Under the pieces are notes generated by a model. The model saw only the letters and a program-made list of their open reading frames with translations. It searched no databases and was not told the DNA's origin. A program made the translations under genes and the position numbers. A stretch of 64,000 bases of DNA from Algoriphagus oliviformis (GTDB taxonomy: Bacteria; Bacteroidota; Bacteroidia; Cytophagales; Cyclobacteriaceae). This document shows, piece by piece, positions 48,695-57,508 of the stretch. Each line of letters begins with the position of its first letter. Position 1 is the stretch's first letter. The stretch spans positions 52,669 to 116,668 of the forward strand of contig NZ_JAFKCT010000010.1 of NCBI RefSeq assembly GCF_017254915.1, in the 5' to 3' direction.

Positions 48695-50086
48695 ATGAAA
48701 AAAATCTTACTCACATGCTTCCTAGTCCCGATGGCTATCGGGATGCTATGCCTCCCGGTTTTTATCGGGACTGGGAGCGAAACAATGGCAAAAGTTGCCT
48801 TTTCACCCAGGTTAGGGGAGGAGCGGGATCTTCCCGCTTTCCCCGACTCCCTGAAAATCGGGGACAAAATCCCCGAGGGGATCGAGTTCCGCTCCGTCCT
48901 GCGCCACGGCTCCGACAGGGTTAGGCTGGACGACTACCGCGGCAAATACCTTATCCTCGAGTTTTGGTCGCCCACCTGCACAGGCAGTATCGCTTCGCTC
49001 CCGGAGTTGGAGAAGATCGCCCGAAAGTACCCCGACCGGCTCGAAGTGCTCCCCCTCAGCATCTTTTCCGAGGATCGTGTGGACGAAGCCCTGCAAAGCT
49101 ATGCCTCGCTTGCCGCAATGCAGCTGCCCATGGTGGCTGATGCGTCCAGTCTGAGGGCCTATTTTCCACACGCGACCATACCCCACCTCATCATCCTCGA
49201 TCCCAAGGGTGTGGTGGTAGCGATCACGGGAATGGAGGACCTCACCGAGCAGAATCTGGAGCTCCTCCTGGATACGGGCGTGTCCGCATTCCGACTGAAG
49301 GAGGACCGTCGCATCCGGCTCGACCCGAACGAAAAGCTGATATCCGGGAGCCCCGGGCTTGCCAACAAAAACATCTGGTTTCAGTCCGCACTGACCGGCT
49401 ACATCCCCGATGTCAACGGCTCCCTGATCCAGCGCTACGAGGACTTCTCCCACATCCGCATCGTCAACATGGCACTGTACTCCCACTACCAGCTGGCCTA
49501 TTCGGAGCGCAGCCAAACCGACTATTTTGGCACAAACCGGATCGAGACGGTCGGCTTTGGCCGGGAGGAGGTATTCACCAACAAGTCCGGGGCAGACTAT
49601 CGGGCATGGATGGAGGAGGGGGGGCACGTGTTTGGCTACGAGCTGATCGCACCGCCCACGGCCAATCCTTACCAGCTGATGCGGGAAGACCTGAAGCGCT
49701 ACTTTCCGGAGATCAGCGCCACCGTCGAGACCAAAAAGAAAAAGGTCTATGCCCTGGTTCAACAGCCGGGAAAAACCTTTCCCAGGTCCATTGCCGAGGA
49801 GAGAAGCTACCAGACAGGACCCATCGGAGTGAAAATGACCCACTATCCCCTCCAGGGCTTCGTCTACCACCTCAACGTGGTCTTTCTGCAGAGCTCCCCC
49901 ATCCCGGTCATCAATCGCACGGGCATAGACTATCCCATAGACTTGGAGCTGGAGGCCCAGCTGTCCAGTGTAGAAAGCCTCCGCCAAGCCCTCAGGCTAA
50001 ACGGCCTTGACCTGATCGAGCGGGAAGAGGAGATCCCAATACTCGTGCTCCGCAAAAACAGCCAACCCAATCCCATCATCCCATGA
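48695..50086 (+). CDS. TlpA-like protein with DUF3738-like C-terminus and broken CxxC
   Basis: 463 residues with a long signal region. Residues 50-200 are thioredoxin-like: RLDDYRGKYLILEFWSPTCTGSIASLPELEKI and IPHLIILDPKGVVV. The usual WCxxC is replaced by SPTCTGS, leaving a single Cys, so it cannot act as a normal disulfide reductase. The C-terminal 110 residues (INRTGIDYPIDLELEAQ, SLRQALRLNGLDLIEREEEIPILVL) resemble DUF3738. The signal-peptide DNA contains two TCCCGAT/ATCGGGA-type palindromes (48724-48772), looking like an inserted repeat. Its stop overlaps the SusC start (ATGA), so it is coupled to the transporter; similar TlpA-SusC pairs are common. Confidence 0.82.
   Translation: MKKILLTCFLVPMAIGMLCLPVFIGTGSETMAKVAFSPRLGEERDLPAFPDSLKIGDKIPEGIEFRSVLRHGSDRVRLDDYRGKYLILEFWSPTCTGSIASLPELEKIARKYPDRLEVLPLSIFSEDRVDEALQSYASLAAMQLPMVADASSLRAYFPHATIPHLIILDPKGVVVAITGMEDLTEQNLELLLDTGVSAFRLKEDRRIRLDPNEKLISGSPGLANKNIWFQSALTGYIPDVNGSLIQRYEDFSHIRIVNMALYSHYQLAYSERSQTDYFGTNRIETVGFGREEVFTNKSGADYRAWMEEGGHVFGYELIAPPTANPYQLMREDLKRYFPEISATVETKKKKVYALVQQPGKTFPRSIAEERSYQTGPIGVKMTHYPLQGFVYHLNVVFLQSSPIPVINRTGIDYPIDLELEAQLSSVESLRQALRLNGLDLIEREEEIPILVLRKNSQPNPIIP
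48724..48772. repeat. REP-like palindromes inside the TlpA-like signal-peptide codons
   Basis: TCCCGAT-GGCT-ATCGGGA at 48726-48743, and AGTCCCGAT (from 48724) paired with ATCGGGACT (48764-48772). The core matches the TCGGGA/TCCCGA arms of the intergenic repeat family at 55.3-56.2 and 63.3 kb, yet it lies in an open, translated frame. Confidence 0.7.
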
Positions 50087-53000
50087 AAAAATTCCTGATT
50101 CTGTTTACGGTGGTGCTCTATTGTGCCGCCCATGAGATCTGTGGGCAGGCCCTGTCCGCCCTTTCCGGTGTAGTGACCGATTCCCGTACAGGAGCGGTAT
50201 TGGAGGGAGCCTTTGTCACGGCCGAGCCAGGGAGGGCCTCTGCAGTCGCGGACGCCGAAGGCCGCTTTGTGCTCAGCCTGCCAGTCGGTGGCTACGAGCT
50301 TACCGTCCAGTCCCTTGGCTATGCGACCCTCAAGAGTCGGGTTGACCTCCCTACTGACAGGGAAGTGAAGCTCAGCCTCGAGCCCCTGGAAATGGGCTTG
50401 GAGGAGGTGCAGGTGCTGGCGACGGGCTATCAGGAAATCCCCAAAAACCGGGCTTCGGGCTCCTTTGTGCAGCTGGACCAGGAGCTGGTCACCCGGCGCG
50501 TCAGCACCGGCTTTGTCGACCGCCTAGAGGACGTTACCTCCGGGCTGATCATCAACCGGACCGGGGATACCGGCCGTGACCCGATCACCATCCGGGGAAG
50601 AAGCACCCTTGGCCGCTATTCCCAGCCCCTGGTGGTCATCGACAACTTCCCCTTTGACGGCAGTCTAGACGATATCAACCCCAACGACATCGCTTCGGTC
50701 ACCGTACTTCGGGACGCCGCCGCCGCTTCCATCTGGGGCGCTCGGGCCGGCAACGGAGTCATCGTCGTCACCACCAAGTCCGGCCGCAGGGAGCAGCCCC
50801 TTCAGGCCAGTCTTTCCGCCAATGCCAACTGGATCCAGCATCCCGACCCTTTTCTTGCCCCAAACCTATCAGTCAGTGATTTCATCAACGTGGAGCGGCA
50901 GCTCTTCTCCTCCGGATTTTACAATACGGCCGAAAGCAGCCTTTCCAATCCCGTCCTGAGCCCGGTGGTCGAGACACTCATCCTGGCACGTGACGGGGTG
51001 ATCTCCCAGTCCGAAGCCGATTCCCAGATCGCAAGGCTCGGGGGCTATGACCTGCGGGATTACCTGGATCGGGATCTGTACCAAACCCAGCTCAACCAGC
51101 AGTACAGCCTGGGCTTGGCGGGAGGGGGAAAGCACCATGCCTACCGCATCGGTCTGGGGCTGGACGAAAACCGGGAGAGCCGCGTTGGCGATCGTGCCAG
51201 ACGGGTGTCGGTCATGGTGAAGAATGACCTCAACCTGCTAAAAGACCGATTGCAGCTCCAGACGGCCATTTTTGGGGTGAAGACTACCGGGACAGCGGGA
51301 GGCCTAGGCCCGGAAGACCTGATGGTCAACTCCATGGCCGAGCTATATCCCTATTCCCGCCTCTCCGACGAAAACGGCAATCCCCTGGCGGTTTCCAAAG
51401 ACTATAGGGAGAGCTTCAAGCGCCAAGCCGAAGAGAACGGCCTTCTGGACTGGGCCTATGTCCCCCTTGGCGAAATAGGCCTGAGCCCGGAGGAATCACA
51501 GCGCGACGACTGGCGTCTGAATCTCGGAGGCAACTACCGCTTGGCAAAGGGACTCAAGGCGGCTATTCTCTACCAGTACTGGCAAAACCAGGGACGGACG
51601 GAGACGGTCTACAGCTCGGCAAGCTACTTTGCCAGGAATCTGGTCAACTCCTACACCCAGTCTGACGCGTCAGGCAGGCTTTCTTATCCCATTCCCAAAG
51701 GGGGGATTTACGATTGGATGGACCACAGGGCCTACAGCCACACCGCACGGGCACAGCTGGACTACGAAAAGTCCTGGAAGGAAGATTGGACGCTCAACCT
51801 CCTCGGAGGCGCAGAAGTGAAGTCCCACCAAGCGACTGGCCTATCCGGCAGATACTATGGCTTCAATCCGGAGCTGTACAGCTCGCAAGCGGTGGACTAT
51901 ACCGGACTGTTTTCCCAATATTATGCGCCACAATCCTCTGCGAGAATTCCGAACAGGGACGGGCAGACGCGCAGCACTGACCGCTTTACCTCGCTCTTTG
52001 CCAATGGGGCCTTGGTCTATCAAAACAGGTACCTGCTCACGCTCAGTGCCAGAAAGGATGCGTCCAACCTTTTTGGGGTGGAAGCCAACCAAAAGGCCGT
52101 GCCGCTCTGGTCTGCGGGTTTGGGTTGGACACTCAGCGGGGAGGATTTCTACCGTTGGAAGGCCATGCCCTTTGTCAAGCTGCGCCTGTCCTATGGCTAC
52201 AACGGCAACGTGGACAGGAGCCTTTCGGCTTTTACGACCGCCCGGACGGTGACTTTCAATCCAGTCACCCAGATTCCCTATTCCCAGATCGTGAACCCGC
52301 CCAACGAAAACCTGCGCTGGGAACGCATCAGGATTTTCAACGCAGGCTTGGATTTTGAAACGAGATCGGGTCGCCTTGCAGGGACTTTCGAGGCCTTTCG
52401 CAAGCAGGGGGTCGACTTGATCGGCACCACACCCTATGCCCCGTCTACCGGGATCAGCACCTTCACGGGCAACAATGCCGCAATGCTTACCACGGGATAT
52501 GACCTAAGCCTGGAATCCCAAAACCTAGGGGGCCAACTTTCCTGGTCGACGGTGTTTCTGTTGAGTGGGGTGAGGGAGGAAGTCACAGCCTATGAAAACG
52601 AGGTGGCTGTGCAAAACCTGCTGCTCAACGGGACTTCAGGTTCCGGAGGCACCTATTTCCCGGTCGTAGGCAAACCGCTCTTTGCGGTCTATTCGCTTCC
52701 TTGGGAGGGACTCAACCCGGATACGGGGGCACCAGTAGGGTTGCTGGATGGCGAGCCCTCCGAGGACTACCGCGCCATCATCAATTCCGCCACATTGGAG
52801 GAGATCATCTACCATGGCCCGGCCCGGCCCACGGTGTTTGGTTCCTTGAGAAACACGCTCGCCTACCGGGGATTCAGCCTTTCGGCAAACATTTCCTACC
52901 GATTTGGCTACTACTTCAGGCGAAGCTCGGTGCAATACGAAACCATTCTCCAAGGCTTGGGCGGCCATTCGGACTATGCCCTCCGCTGGCAAAATCCTGG

Positions 53001-53304
53001 AGATGAAATGTCCACGCAAGTTCCTTCCCAGCCCGCGGCAAGGGATGCCTTCCGGGACCAGTTTTATCGGAGCAGTTCGGTATTGGTGGAAAAGGGCGAC
53101 CATATCCGCCTGCAGGATATCCGCTTGGGCTACCGGCTGCCGCTAGCGGCTACTTGGACAAAATCGTTCAGAAATGCGGAGTTGTTCCTCTATGCCAACA
53201 ATTTGGCCATGCTTTGGAAGTCCACGGAGACGGACTGGGATCCGGATTTTGGTGCCAGCCGTCCCTTAAAAAGCATAGCAGTGGGAATCAATTTGGACTT
53301 CTGA
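50083..53304 (+). CDS. SusC/RagA-family TonB-linked outer-membrane transporter
   Basis: 1,073 residues. Signal peptide, then a carboxypeptidase-regulatory-like domain (LSGVVTDSRTGAVLEGAFV; GYELTVQSLGYAT), a TonB plug with EEVQVLATGY, DPITIRGRSTLG, ASVTVLRDAAAASIWGARAGNGVIVVTTK (the SusC signature), and a 22-strand barrel ending in GINLDF with terminal Phe. Imports a ligand in complex with the SusD-like lipoprotein 154 bp downstream, using TonB energy. The substrate is unknown; no glycosidase or sugar regulator is near, and the company of TlpA-like, DUF6520 and MauE genes suggests a peptide or other non-glycan ligand. Start overlaps the upstream stop. Confidence 0.95.
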   Translation: MKKFLILFTVVLYCAAHEICGQALSALSGVVTDSRTGAVLEGAFVTAEPGRASAVADAEGRFVLSLPVGGYELTVQSLGYATLKSRVDLPTDREVKLSLEPLEMGLEEVQVLATGYQEIPKNRASGSFVQLDQELVTRRVSTGFVDRLEDVTSGLIINRTGDTGRDPITIRGRSTLGRYSQPLVVIDNFPFDGSLDDINPNDIASVTVLRDAAAASIWGARAGNGVIVVTTKSGRREQPLQASLSANANWIQHPDPFLAPNLSVSDFINVERQLFSSGFYNTAESSLSNPVLSPVVETLILARDGVISQSEADSQIARLGGYDLRDYLDRDLYQTQLNQQYSLGLAGGGKHHAYRIGLGLDENRESRVGDRARRVSVMVKNDLNLLKDRLQLQTAIFGVKTTGTAGGLGPEDLMVNSMAELYPYSRLSDENGNPLAVSKDYRESFKRQAEENGLLDWAYVPLGEIGLSPEESQRDDWRLNLGGNYRLAKGLKAAILYQYWQNQGRTETVYSSASYFARNLVNSYTQSDASGRLSYPIPKGGIYDWMDHRAYSHTARAQLDYEKSWKEDWTLNLLGGAEVKSHQATGLSGRYYGFNPELYSSQAVDYTGLFSQYYAPQSSARIPNRDGQTRSTDRFTSLFANGALVYQNRYLLTLSARKDASNLFGVEANQKAVPLWSAGLGWTLSGEDFYRWKAMPFVKLRLSYGYNGNVDRSLSAFTTARTVTFNPVTQIPYSQIVNPPNENLRWERIRIFNAGLDFETRSGRLAGTFEAFRKQGVDLIGTTPYAPSTGISTFTGNNAAMLTTGYDLSLESQNLGGQLSWSTVFLLSGVREEVTAYENEVAVQNLLLNGTSGSGGTYFPVVGKPLFAVYSLPWEGLNPDTGAPVGLLDGEPSEDYRAIINSATLEEIIYHGPARPTVFGSLRNTLAYRGFSLSANISYRFGYYFRRSSVQYETILQGLGGHSDYALRWQNPGDEMSTQVPSQPAARDAFRDQFYRSSSVLVEKGDHIRLQDIRLGYRLPLAATWTKSFRNAELFLYANNLAMLWKSTETDWDPDFGASRPLKSIAVGINLDF

Positions 53305-53458
53305 CAAAGTGGAGCCGACGTATCCATTTGATTGAGCTTTGACAAAAACGGGGAAGCCGGGGCTTTCTTCATAAGGGGAGGATGGTGACCTCCAGATTTA
53401 ATTCAATCCCGGCTGCGGGGCTTAGGCTCCGCACCCCCTTTACCCAAAAAATGAAAAC

Positions 53459-54805
53459 ATGAAAAAACTACACTACATCTACCTAGCCTCCGCATGGGTC
53501 CTTTCGGGATGCGAGGGCTTTTTGGACGCCAAGCCGGAGCAGAGCCTGGTAGTTCCACATACCTTGGACGACGTACAGGCCTTGTTGGACAACACCGTTG
53601 TGTTTAACGTCCAGCCCTCCATTCCATACCTCGCCGCCGACGAATTCGAGATTTCCGACGCGGGTTTCACCGCGCTGGCAACCCCGCAAGAGCGGGGTGT
53701 CTACCTCTGGGAAGACGACCCCTACCAAGGCCAGCCCGTGGCTGATTGGACGAGGCTCTACCAGCAGGTGTTTTACGCCAATGTTGCCCTGCAAACGCTG
53801 GAAGGAAGCCCGGATAAAGGATCCGATCAATACAACCATCTCAAAGGAAGTGCGCTGTTTTACCGCGCCTATGCCTATCATCAACTCCTTCAGGTCTTTG
53901 CGATGCCGTATCTGCAGTCCGGGGACAATAGTAAAACGCTCGGTATCGTGCTCAGGGATCGAGCGGACATCAACGCCCAACCCAAGCGGGCAAGCCTGGA
54001 AGACTCCTATCGGCAGCTGGTATCGGATCTGGAAATGGCGCTAGCCCTGCTTCCCGACAGTTCGGTACCCAAGACCAGACCCTCCAGGGCTGCCGCACTC
54101 GGGCTGATGTCCAGGGTGCTGATGGACACCTTTCAGTTTCGGCAGGCTGCGGAAAGCGCCGAAAAGGCGCTGGGAATTTACGTTGAACGAGTTGACTTCA
54201 ATACCCTGAATCTCTCCCTGCCTAGGCCCTTCACCGCTTTCAACGGGGAGATGGTGTTTTATTCCTCGCTGCTTACCAACGGCTTCATGAGATCTGCCGA
54301 GGCTTCGGTGGACTCCGCATTGATTGCATCTTACGGGCCTGCTGACTTGAGGAAGCAGGCCTATTTCATCGCCAGAGCGGGCGGGAAGTTTACCTTTTCC
54401 AAGTTTTTGACCGGTACCAACCAATTCTTTGGCGGAATCAGCGTGGGCGAGCTTTACCTCACGGCTGCGGAAGGCTTCTTCAGAAGCGGAGACGAGGAGA
54501 AAGCCAGGGACTTTCTCAACAGGCTTCTGGCATTGAGGTATAAAACCGGGTTTTTTGAACCTGTTGTGTCTACGGGTCAGGTTCTGCTGGACAGGATTGT
54601 CATGGAGCGTAGAAAGGAGCTGGTGGGGAGGGGACTCAGGTGGGCAGATATCCGAAGGCTAAACCAGTGGGAAGGATCGAAAACGACGTTGCAAAGAAGT
54701 GTGTTGGGGCAGGAATATCAGCTATTGCCCGGTTCCGCAAAATATGCATTTCCCATTCCGGACGAAGAATTGGCAAGAAGCGGGATCCTTCAAAATCCCC
54801 GATAG
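53459..54805 (+). CDS. RagB/SusD-family nutrient-binding lipoprotein
   Basis: 448 residues, lipoprotein signal (YLASAWVLSGC, Cys about 18), FLDAKPEQSLVVPHTLDDVQALLDN, TPR-like helices (LKGSALFYRAYAYHQLLQVFAMPY), and the family C-terminal part with RRKELVGRGLRWADIRRLN and FPIPDEELARS. Caps the SusC-like channel and binds its ligand at the cell surface. 154 bp after SusC, with a possible small hairpin (TGCGG...CCGCA, about 53,417-53,440) in the gap. Ended by the tetraloop terminator below. Confidence 0.95.
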   Translation: MKKLHYIYLASAWVLSGCEGFLDAKPEQSLVVPHTLDDVQALLDNTVVFNVQPSIPYLAADEFEISDAGFTALATPQERGVYLWEDDPYQGQPVADWTRLYQQVFYANVALQTLEGSPDKGSDQYNHLKGSALFYRAYAYHQLLQVFAMPYLQSGDNSKTLGIVLRDRADINAQPKRASLEDSYRQLVSDLEMALALLPDSSVPKTRPSRAAALGLMSRVLMDTFQFRQAAESAEKALGIYVERVDFNTLNLSLPRPFTAFNGEMVFYSSLLTNGFMRSAEASVDSALIASYGPADLRKQAYFIARAGGKFTFSKFLTGTNQFFGGISVGELYLTAAEGFFRSGDEEKARDFLNRLLALRYKTGFFEPVVSTGQVLLDRIVMERRKELVGRGLRWADIRRLNQWEGSKTTLQRSVLGQEYQLLPGSAKYAFPIPDEELARSGILQNPR

Positions 54806-54815
54806 CCAAAAAAGA

Positions 54816-54841
54816 TACCCAAGGCCGAAAGGCCCTGGGTA
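54816..54841. terminator. Bidirectional terminator with GAAA tetraloop
   Basis: Stem TACCCA-A-GGCC / GGCC-C-TGGGTA (one A-C mismatch) closed by GAAA, between the SusD-like stop and the convergent DUF6520 stop, with A-rich and T-poor flanks. Confidence 0.75.
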
Positions 54842-54848
54842 TACTGAA

Positions 54849-55136
54849 CTACATAGTCTGGCTGTACACACCGGTGTCCAGGACATTCTTGATCCCGGTC
54901 GCAGGATCATCGTTGGAAAACTCCACGATGCATTCTGCAGACTGGGAATCACAGTCATAGTTGCCGTTGTTGACCACATCAGTCACGTCCCGGTAGCCGT
55001 GTGGCAGCGGGCCTCCGGGGGTCCAGATTTTGGTGGCTGTTTTCTTGGCCAAAATTTCTGGCGCGTTGAAGCCAAAAGCCAATCCGGCTGCGAGCACAAG
55101 TGCCAGTGCGGGCAGCATTTTAAATACTCGTTTCAT
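54849..55136 (-). CDS. DUF6520 family small exported protein
   Basis: 95 residues, N-terminal signal-like segment MKRVFKMLPALALVLAAGLAFGF, then a mature part with two cysteines close together (YDCDSQSAECIVEF), which could form a loop disulfide. This is the DUF6520 group of Bacteroidota, function unknown. Convergent with SusD. A MauE/DoxX-like redox gene lies upstream on the same strand, now separated by a 1.1-kb repeat block. I infer that MauE may oxidise the cysteine pair. Confidence 0.78.
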   Translation of the reverse strand: MKRVFKMLPALALVLAAGLAFGFNAPEILAKKTATKIWTPGGPLPHGYRDVTDVVNNGNYDCDSQSAECIVEFSNDDPATGIKNVLDTGVYSQTM

Positions 55137-56226
55137 AATCAGTGACCCTTTTTTAACCCATCAAAAAGTGACAAACCGTTTCATCATCATGCCTACTCTG
55201 GAAAGGGTTTTCGGCATCGCCCTGTAAGAGGTTCATCAGTTGCAAGCTTGCCTCTCAACTCAAGCTTCCGAGAGGGATGCACCTCTTTATTGATTTGCTG
55301 GTCGGGATTTGCAATCCCGACTCTATAGTCCCGGTTGTCCTAGTTGTTCGACATCCGCGACAATTGTCGGGAGCAATGTCGAACCGCGCATCGCAGGATT
55401 TTTAATCCGGCAATGTTCCGCACTCCGTCCTTCGGCATTTTATCCTGCGGTTCTCACCGTGTTTTGCCGCTGGTCGGGATTTGCAATCCCGACCATTTAT
55501 CGTAGGATTTTCAATCCGCCTCGTGTTGTCCTACTTCCCCGGAAAACGGACGGCATTCCCACCATTTTCCTATCCATATTTTCTTCTCCGTCCTCCGGCA
55601 TTTTTCCCCTTCTGTTTTCACAATGTTTTCTGCGCCGGATTCAACGGCCTTTTTCTTTTTTTTACCCTGGGTTCCGCTAGCGCTGCACCCCCGGCTACCA
55701 AGATGTCGCACCTACGGCGCTTTTCTTGGTTGCTAGTCGGGATTTGCAACCCCGACCCTATAGTCCCGATTGTACCGACTGTCCTAGTTGTTCGGCATCC
55801 GCGACAATTGTCGGGAGCAATGTCGAACCGCGCATCGCAGGATTTTTAATCCGGCAATGTTCCGCACTCCGTCCTCCGGCATTTTATCCCGCGGTTCTCA
55901 CCGTGTTTTGCCGCTGGTCGGGATTTGCAATCCCGACCATTTATCGTAGGATTTTCAATCCGCCTCGTGTTGTCCTACTTCCCCGGAAAACGGACGGCAT
56001 TCCCACCATTTTCCTATCCATATTTTCTTCTCCGTCCTCCGGCATTTTTCCCCTTCTGTTTTCACAATGTTTTCTGCGCCGGATTCAACGGCCTTTTTCT
56101 TTTTTTTTTTTTACCCTGGGTTCCGCTAGCGCTGCACCCCCGGCTACCAAGATGTCGCACCTACGGCGCATTTCGCATGCGACAACGGGTCAACACCCGA
56201 CGCCGGTCATCCGACACCCGACACTT
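55137..56226. other. Gene-free region between DUF6520 and MauE genes
   Basis: Holds the 435-bp tandem repeat above, flanked by about 160 bp on the left that must include the DUF6520 promoter. No TAnnTTTG box is obvious there, and no gene is supported. Confidence 0.6.
55301..56170. repeat. 435-bp tandem duplication carrying REP-like palindromes
   Basis: Unit 1 is 55301-55720 (plus a 15-bp junction) and unit 2 is 55736-56170, aligned at offset 435 and nearly identical. Differences: a 9-bp insertion near 55,770, a few substitutions, and a T run growing from 8 to about 12 (near 56,100). Each unit starts with GTCGGGATTTGCAATCCCGAC (ACCCC in unit 2), contains a second copy (55473-55493; 55917-55937), and the partner element GTAGGATTTTCAATCCG. 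Related single elements occur at 63311. The frames that open across it are repeat-derived. Confidence 0.88.
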
Positions 56227-56652
56227 TTAACCTTCCAACTTTTCCACTCTACAACCCTCAATTGTAATTCCCCACACCGCCACCCCGATACAAATCACGT
56301 TCAGCGCAAAATGCTCCGCCCACCCCAAACTCTCCAATATCCCTGCACAATTGCAGGGCACCCGTGGAAAAGCCCCCGCCCAGATCAACCCTACGTAAGT
56401 AGTGAATACCGTCAGCAACATGACGCTGCCCAGATACCCCCACCAACGGGTGACTGAAAAGAGCAGGAGCAGGGCAATCAGCAACTCGACTCCGGGTACG
56501 ACGTAGCTCAAAACTTCCGCAAGCTGCGCGGGAAAGGTCTGGTTGTGAAAAGCGCGGCTGCTTTCCCTAAATCGAAGCAGTTTGTCAACTCCGGTATAGG
56601 TCCAAAGCATGATGAGAGTAAAATTGGGTAGGGTGTTTACTAGCTTTTCCAT
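56227..56652 (-). CDS. MauE/DoxX family redox-associated membrane protein
   Basis: 141 residues with four membrane helices (about 10-25, 48-68, 75-95, 115-135) and the loop VPCNCAGILESLGWAEH, the cysteine-containing signature (CxC) of MauE-type proteins. MauE helps disulfide formation in methylamine dehydrogenase; in Bacteroidota such genes often sit with DUF6520 and TlpA genes. Upstream of DUF6520 on the same strand but separated by repeats. Likely role: handing electrons to or from periplasmic dithiols. Confidence 0.85.
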   Translation of the reverse strand: MEKLVNTLPNFTLIMLWTYTGVDKLLRFRESSRAFHNQTFPAQLAEVLSYVVPGVELLIALLLLFSVTRWWGYLGSVMLLTVFTTYVGLIWAGAFPRVPCNCAGILESLGWAEHFALNVICIGVAVWGITIEGCRVEKLEG

Positions 56653-56704
56653 GACCGTCTTATTGTCCGGCCAACTTCAAAATAAATATTGTGTCGTGTC
56701 GTGT

Positions 56705-56759
56705 TTTGGGACGAAATGCTAAAAGTTGATTGCTACGGGACAAAATTTAGCCACTTCAG
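56705..56759. promoter_or_regulatory. Shared 55-bp element, copy 1
   Basis: TTTGGGACGAAATGC, then GGGACAAAATTTAGCCACTTCAG 20 bp on. A clearly related block is at 61914-61967 before the LanB gene; the common parts are GGGACGAAATGC, GAC(A/G)AAAT and GCC-CTTCAG. Lies in the divergent gap between MauE and the small HTH gene 1. Confidence 0.5.
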
Positions 56760-56973
56760 GAGCGAGAGCTCTCTCCATGAGGCAAAACACGTTTTGAGCG
56801 CCTCCGCTTGCCTCACGATAGGATGAAAATAAAAAATAGAATTAGTTTTGCTTTTTAAACGATTTTTATAATTTGTGGGTATTAAGGCCTTTTTAGTTTC
56901 TAGGGAGTTCCAAGGTGGGCATTGGCAAGGAAAATTTTTGCCCTGTCTTAGAAGTTTATTTGCTGAACATTCA

Positions 56974-57210
56974 ATGATACTTACCGAAAGAAGAATCATC
57001 TATGCTCAGGATATCATGATGTTGACCGGAAGGAGTAGATCGTACGCTTACTATTGTTTGAAGCGGGTGAAGGAGCATTACGGAAAATCAAAGCATCACC
57101 TGGTTACCCTCCAGGAGTTTGCCGAATTTCATGGTATCTCCGTCGACGGATTGAGGTTTTCCATCATCGGGAAAACCCAAGCCGTACAACAAAGAGCGGA
57201 TTTCATTTGA
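56974..57210 (+). CDS. Small HTH-type DNA-binding protein 1
   Basis: 78 residues from the ATG at 56974; a start at 56875 would include 33 residues without resemblance to the paralogue. The core RIIYAQDIMMLTGRSRSYAYYCLKRVKEHYGKSKHHLVTLQEFAEFHGI is a winged-HTH/excisionase-like domain that recurs in the protein at 62274. Several such 65-80-residue proteins exist in Bacteroidota; their targets are unknown. A perfect 11-bp hairpin overlaps the stop (57196-57220). It flanks the LytTR/LanB block on its left. Confidence 0.65.
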   Translation: MILTERRIIYAQDIMMLTGRSRSYAYYCLKRVKEHYGKSKHHLVTLQEFAEFHGISVDGLRFSIIGKTQAVQQRADFI

Positions 57211-57220
57211 TGAAATCCGC
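57196..57220 (+). terminator. Hairpin overlapping the HTH1 stop codon
   Basis: GCGGATTTCAT-TTG-ATGAAATCCGC, a perfect 11-bp stem whose loop and 3' arm hold the TGA stop. No T run follows, so it may protect the mRNA end or be a recoding or repeat structure more than a true terminator. Confidence 0.5.
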
Positions 57221-57508
57221 TTGAGTTGGGGATTACCCCACCGGAATGACGATCCGGTATTGCATGGTGTGGTGGGTAAATAGACATGTTTGAAAACAGG
57301 CACTTTGCCCAGTGGCCTGTACCGATTGCTGTTACAAAAACTTCCTTAAAGTCAGATTCTGGTAATCGTCGTGATGCATTCCCTTATAATGCTTCCGGTG
57401 AGACGATTGCTTTGCCTGCCAGCGTAGGCAGATCAATTGACTTGGGTGTGGCCTGCCCGCAGGTCCAGTGTCCGTAATTCTTTTTCTTTGATCATAAGTG
57501 TGATTTTT

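Noticed and set aside
54849-55136. DUF6520 protein as the precursor of the LanB enzyme
   Set aside because: It has a hydrophobic signal-like segment instead of a lanthipeptide leader and lies over 4 kb away across a repeat block, nearer to MauE and SusCD.
55309-56457. Frames of 100-243 codons on the plus strand
   Set aside because: They duplicate each other because of the 435-bp tandem repeat, and the longest runs over the MauE gene in antisense.
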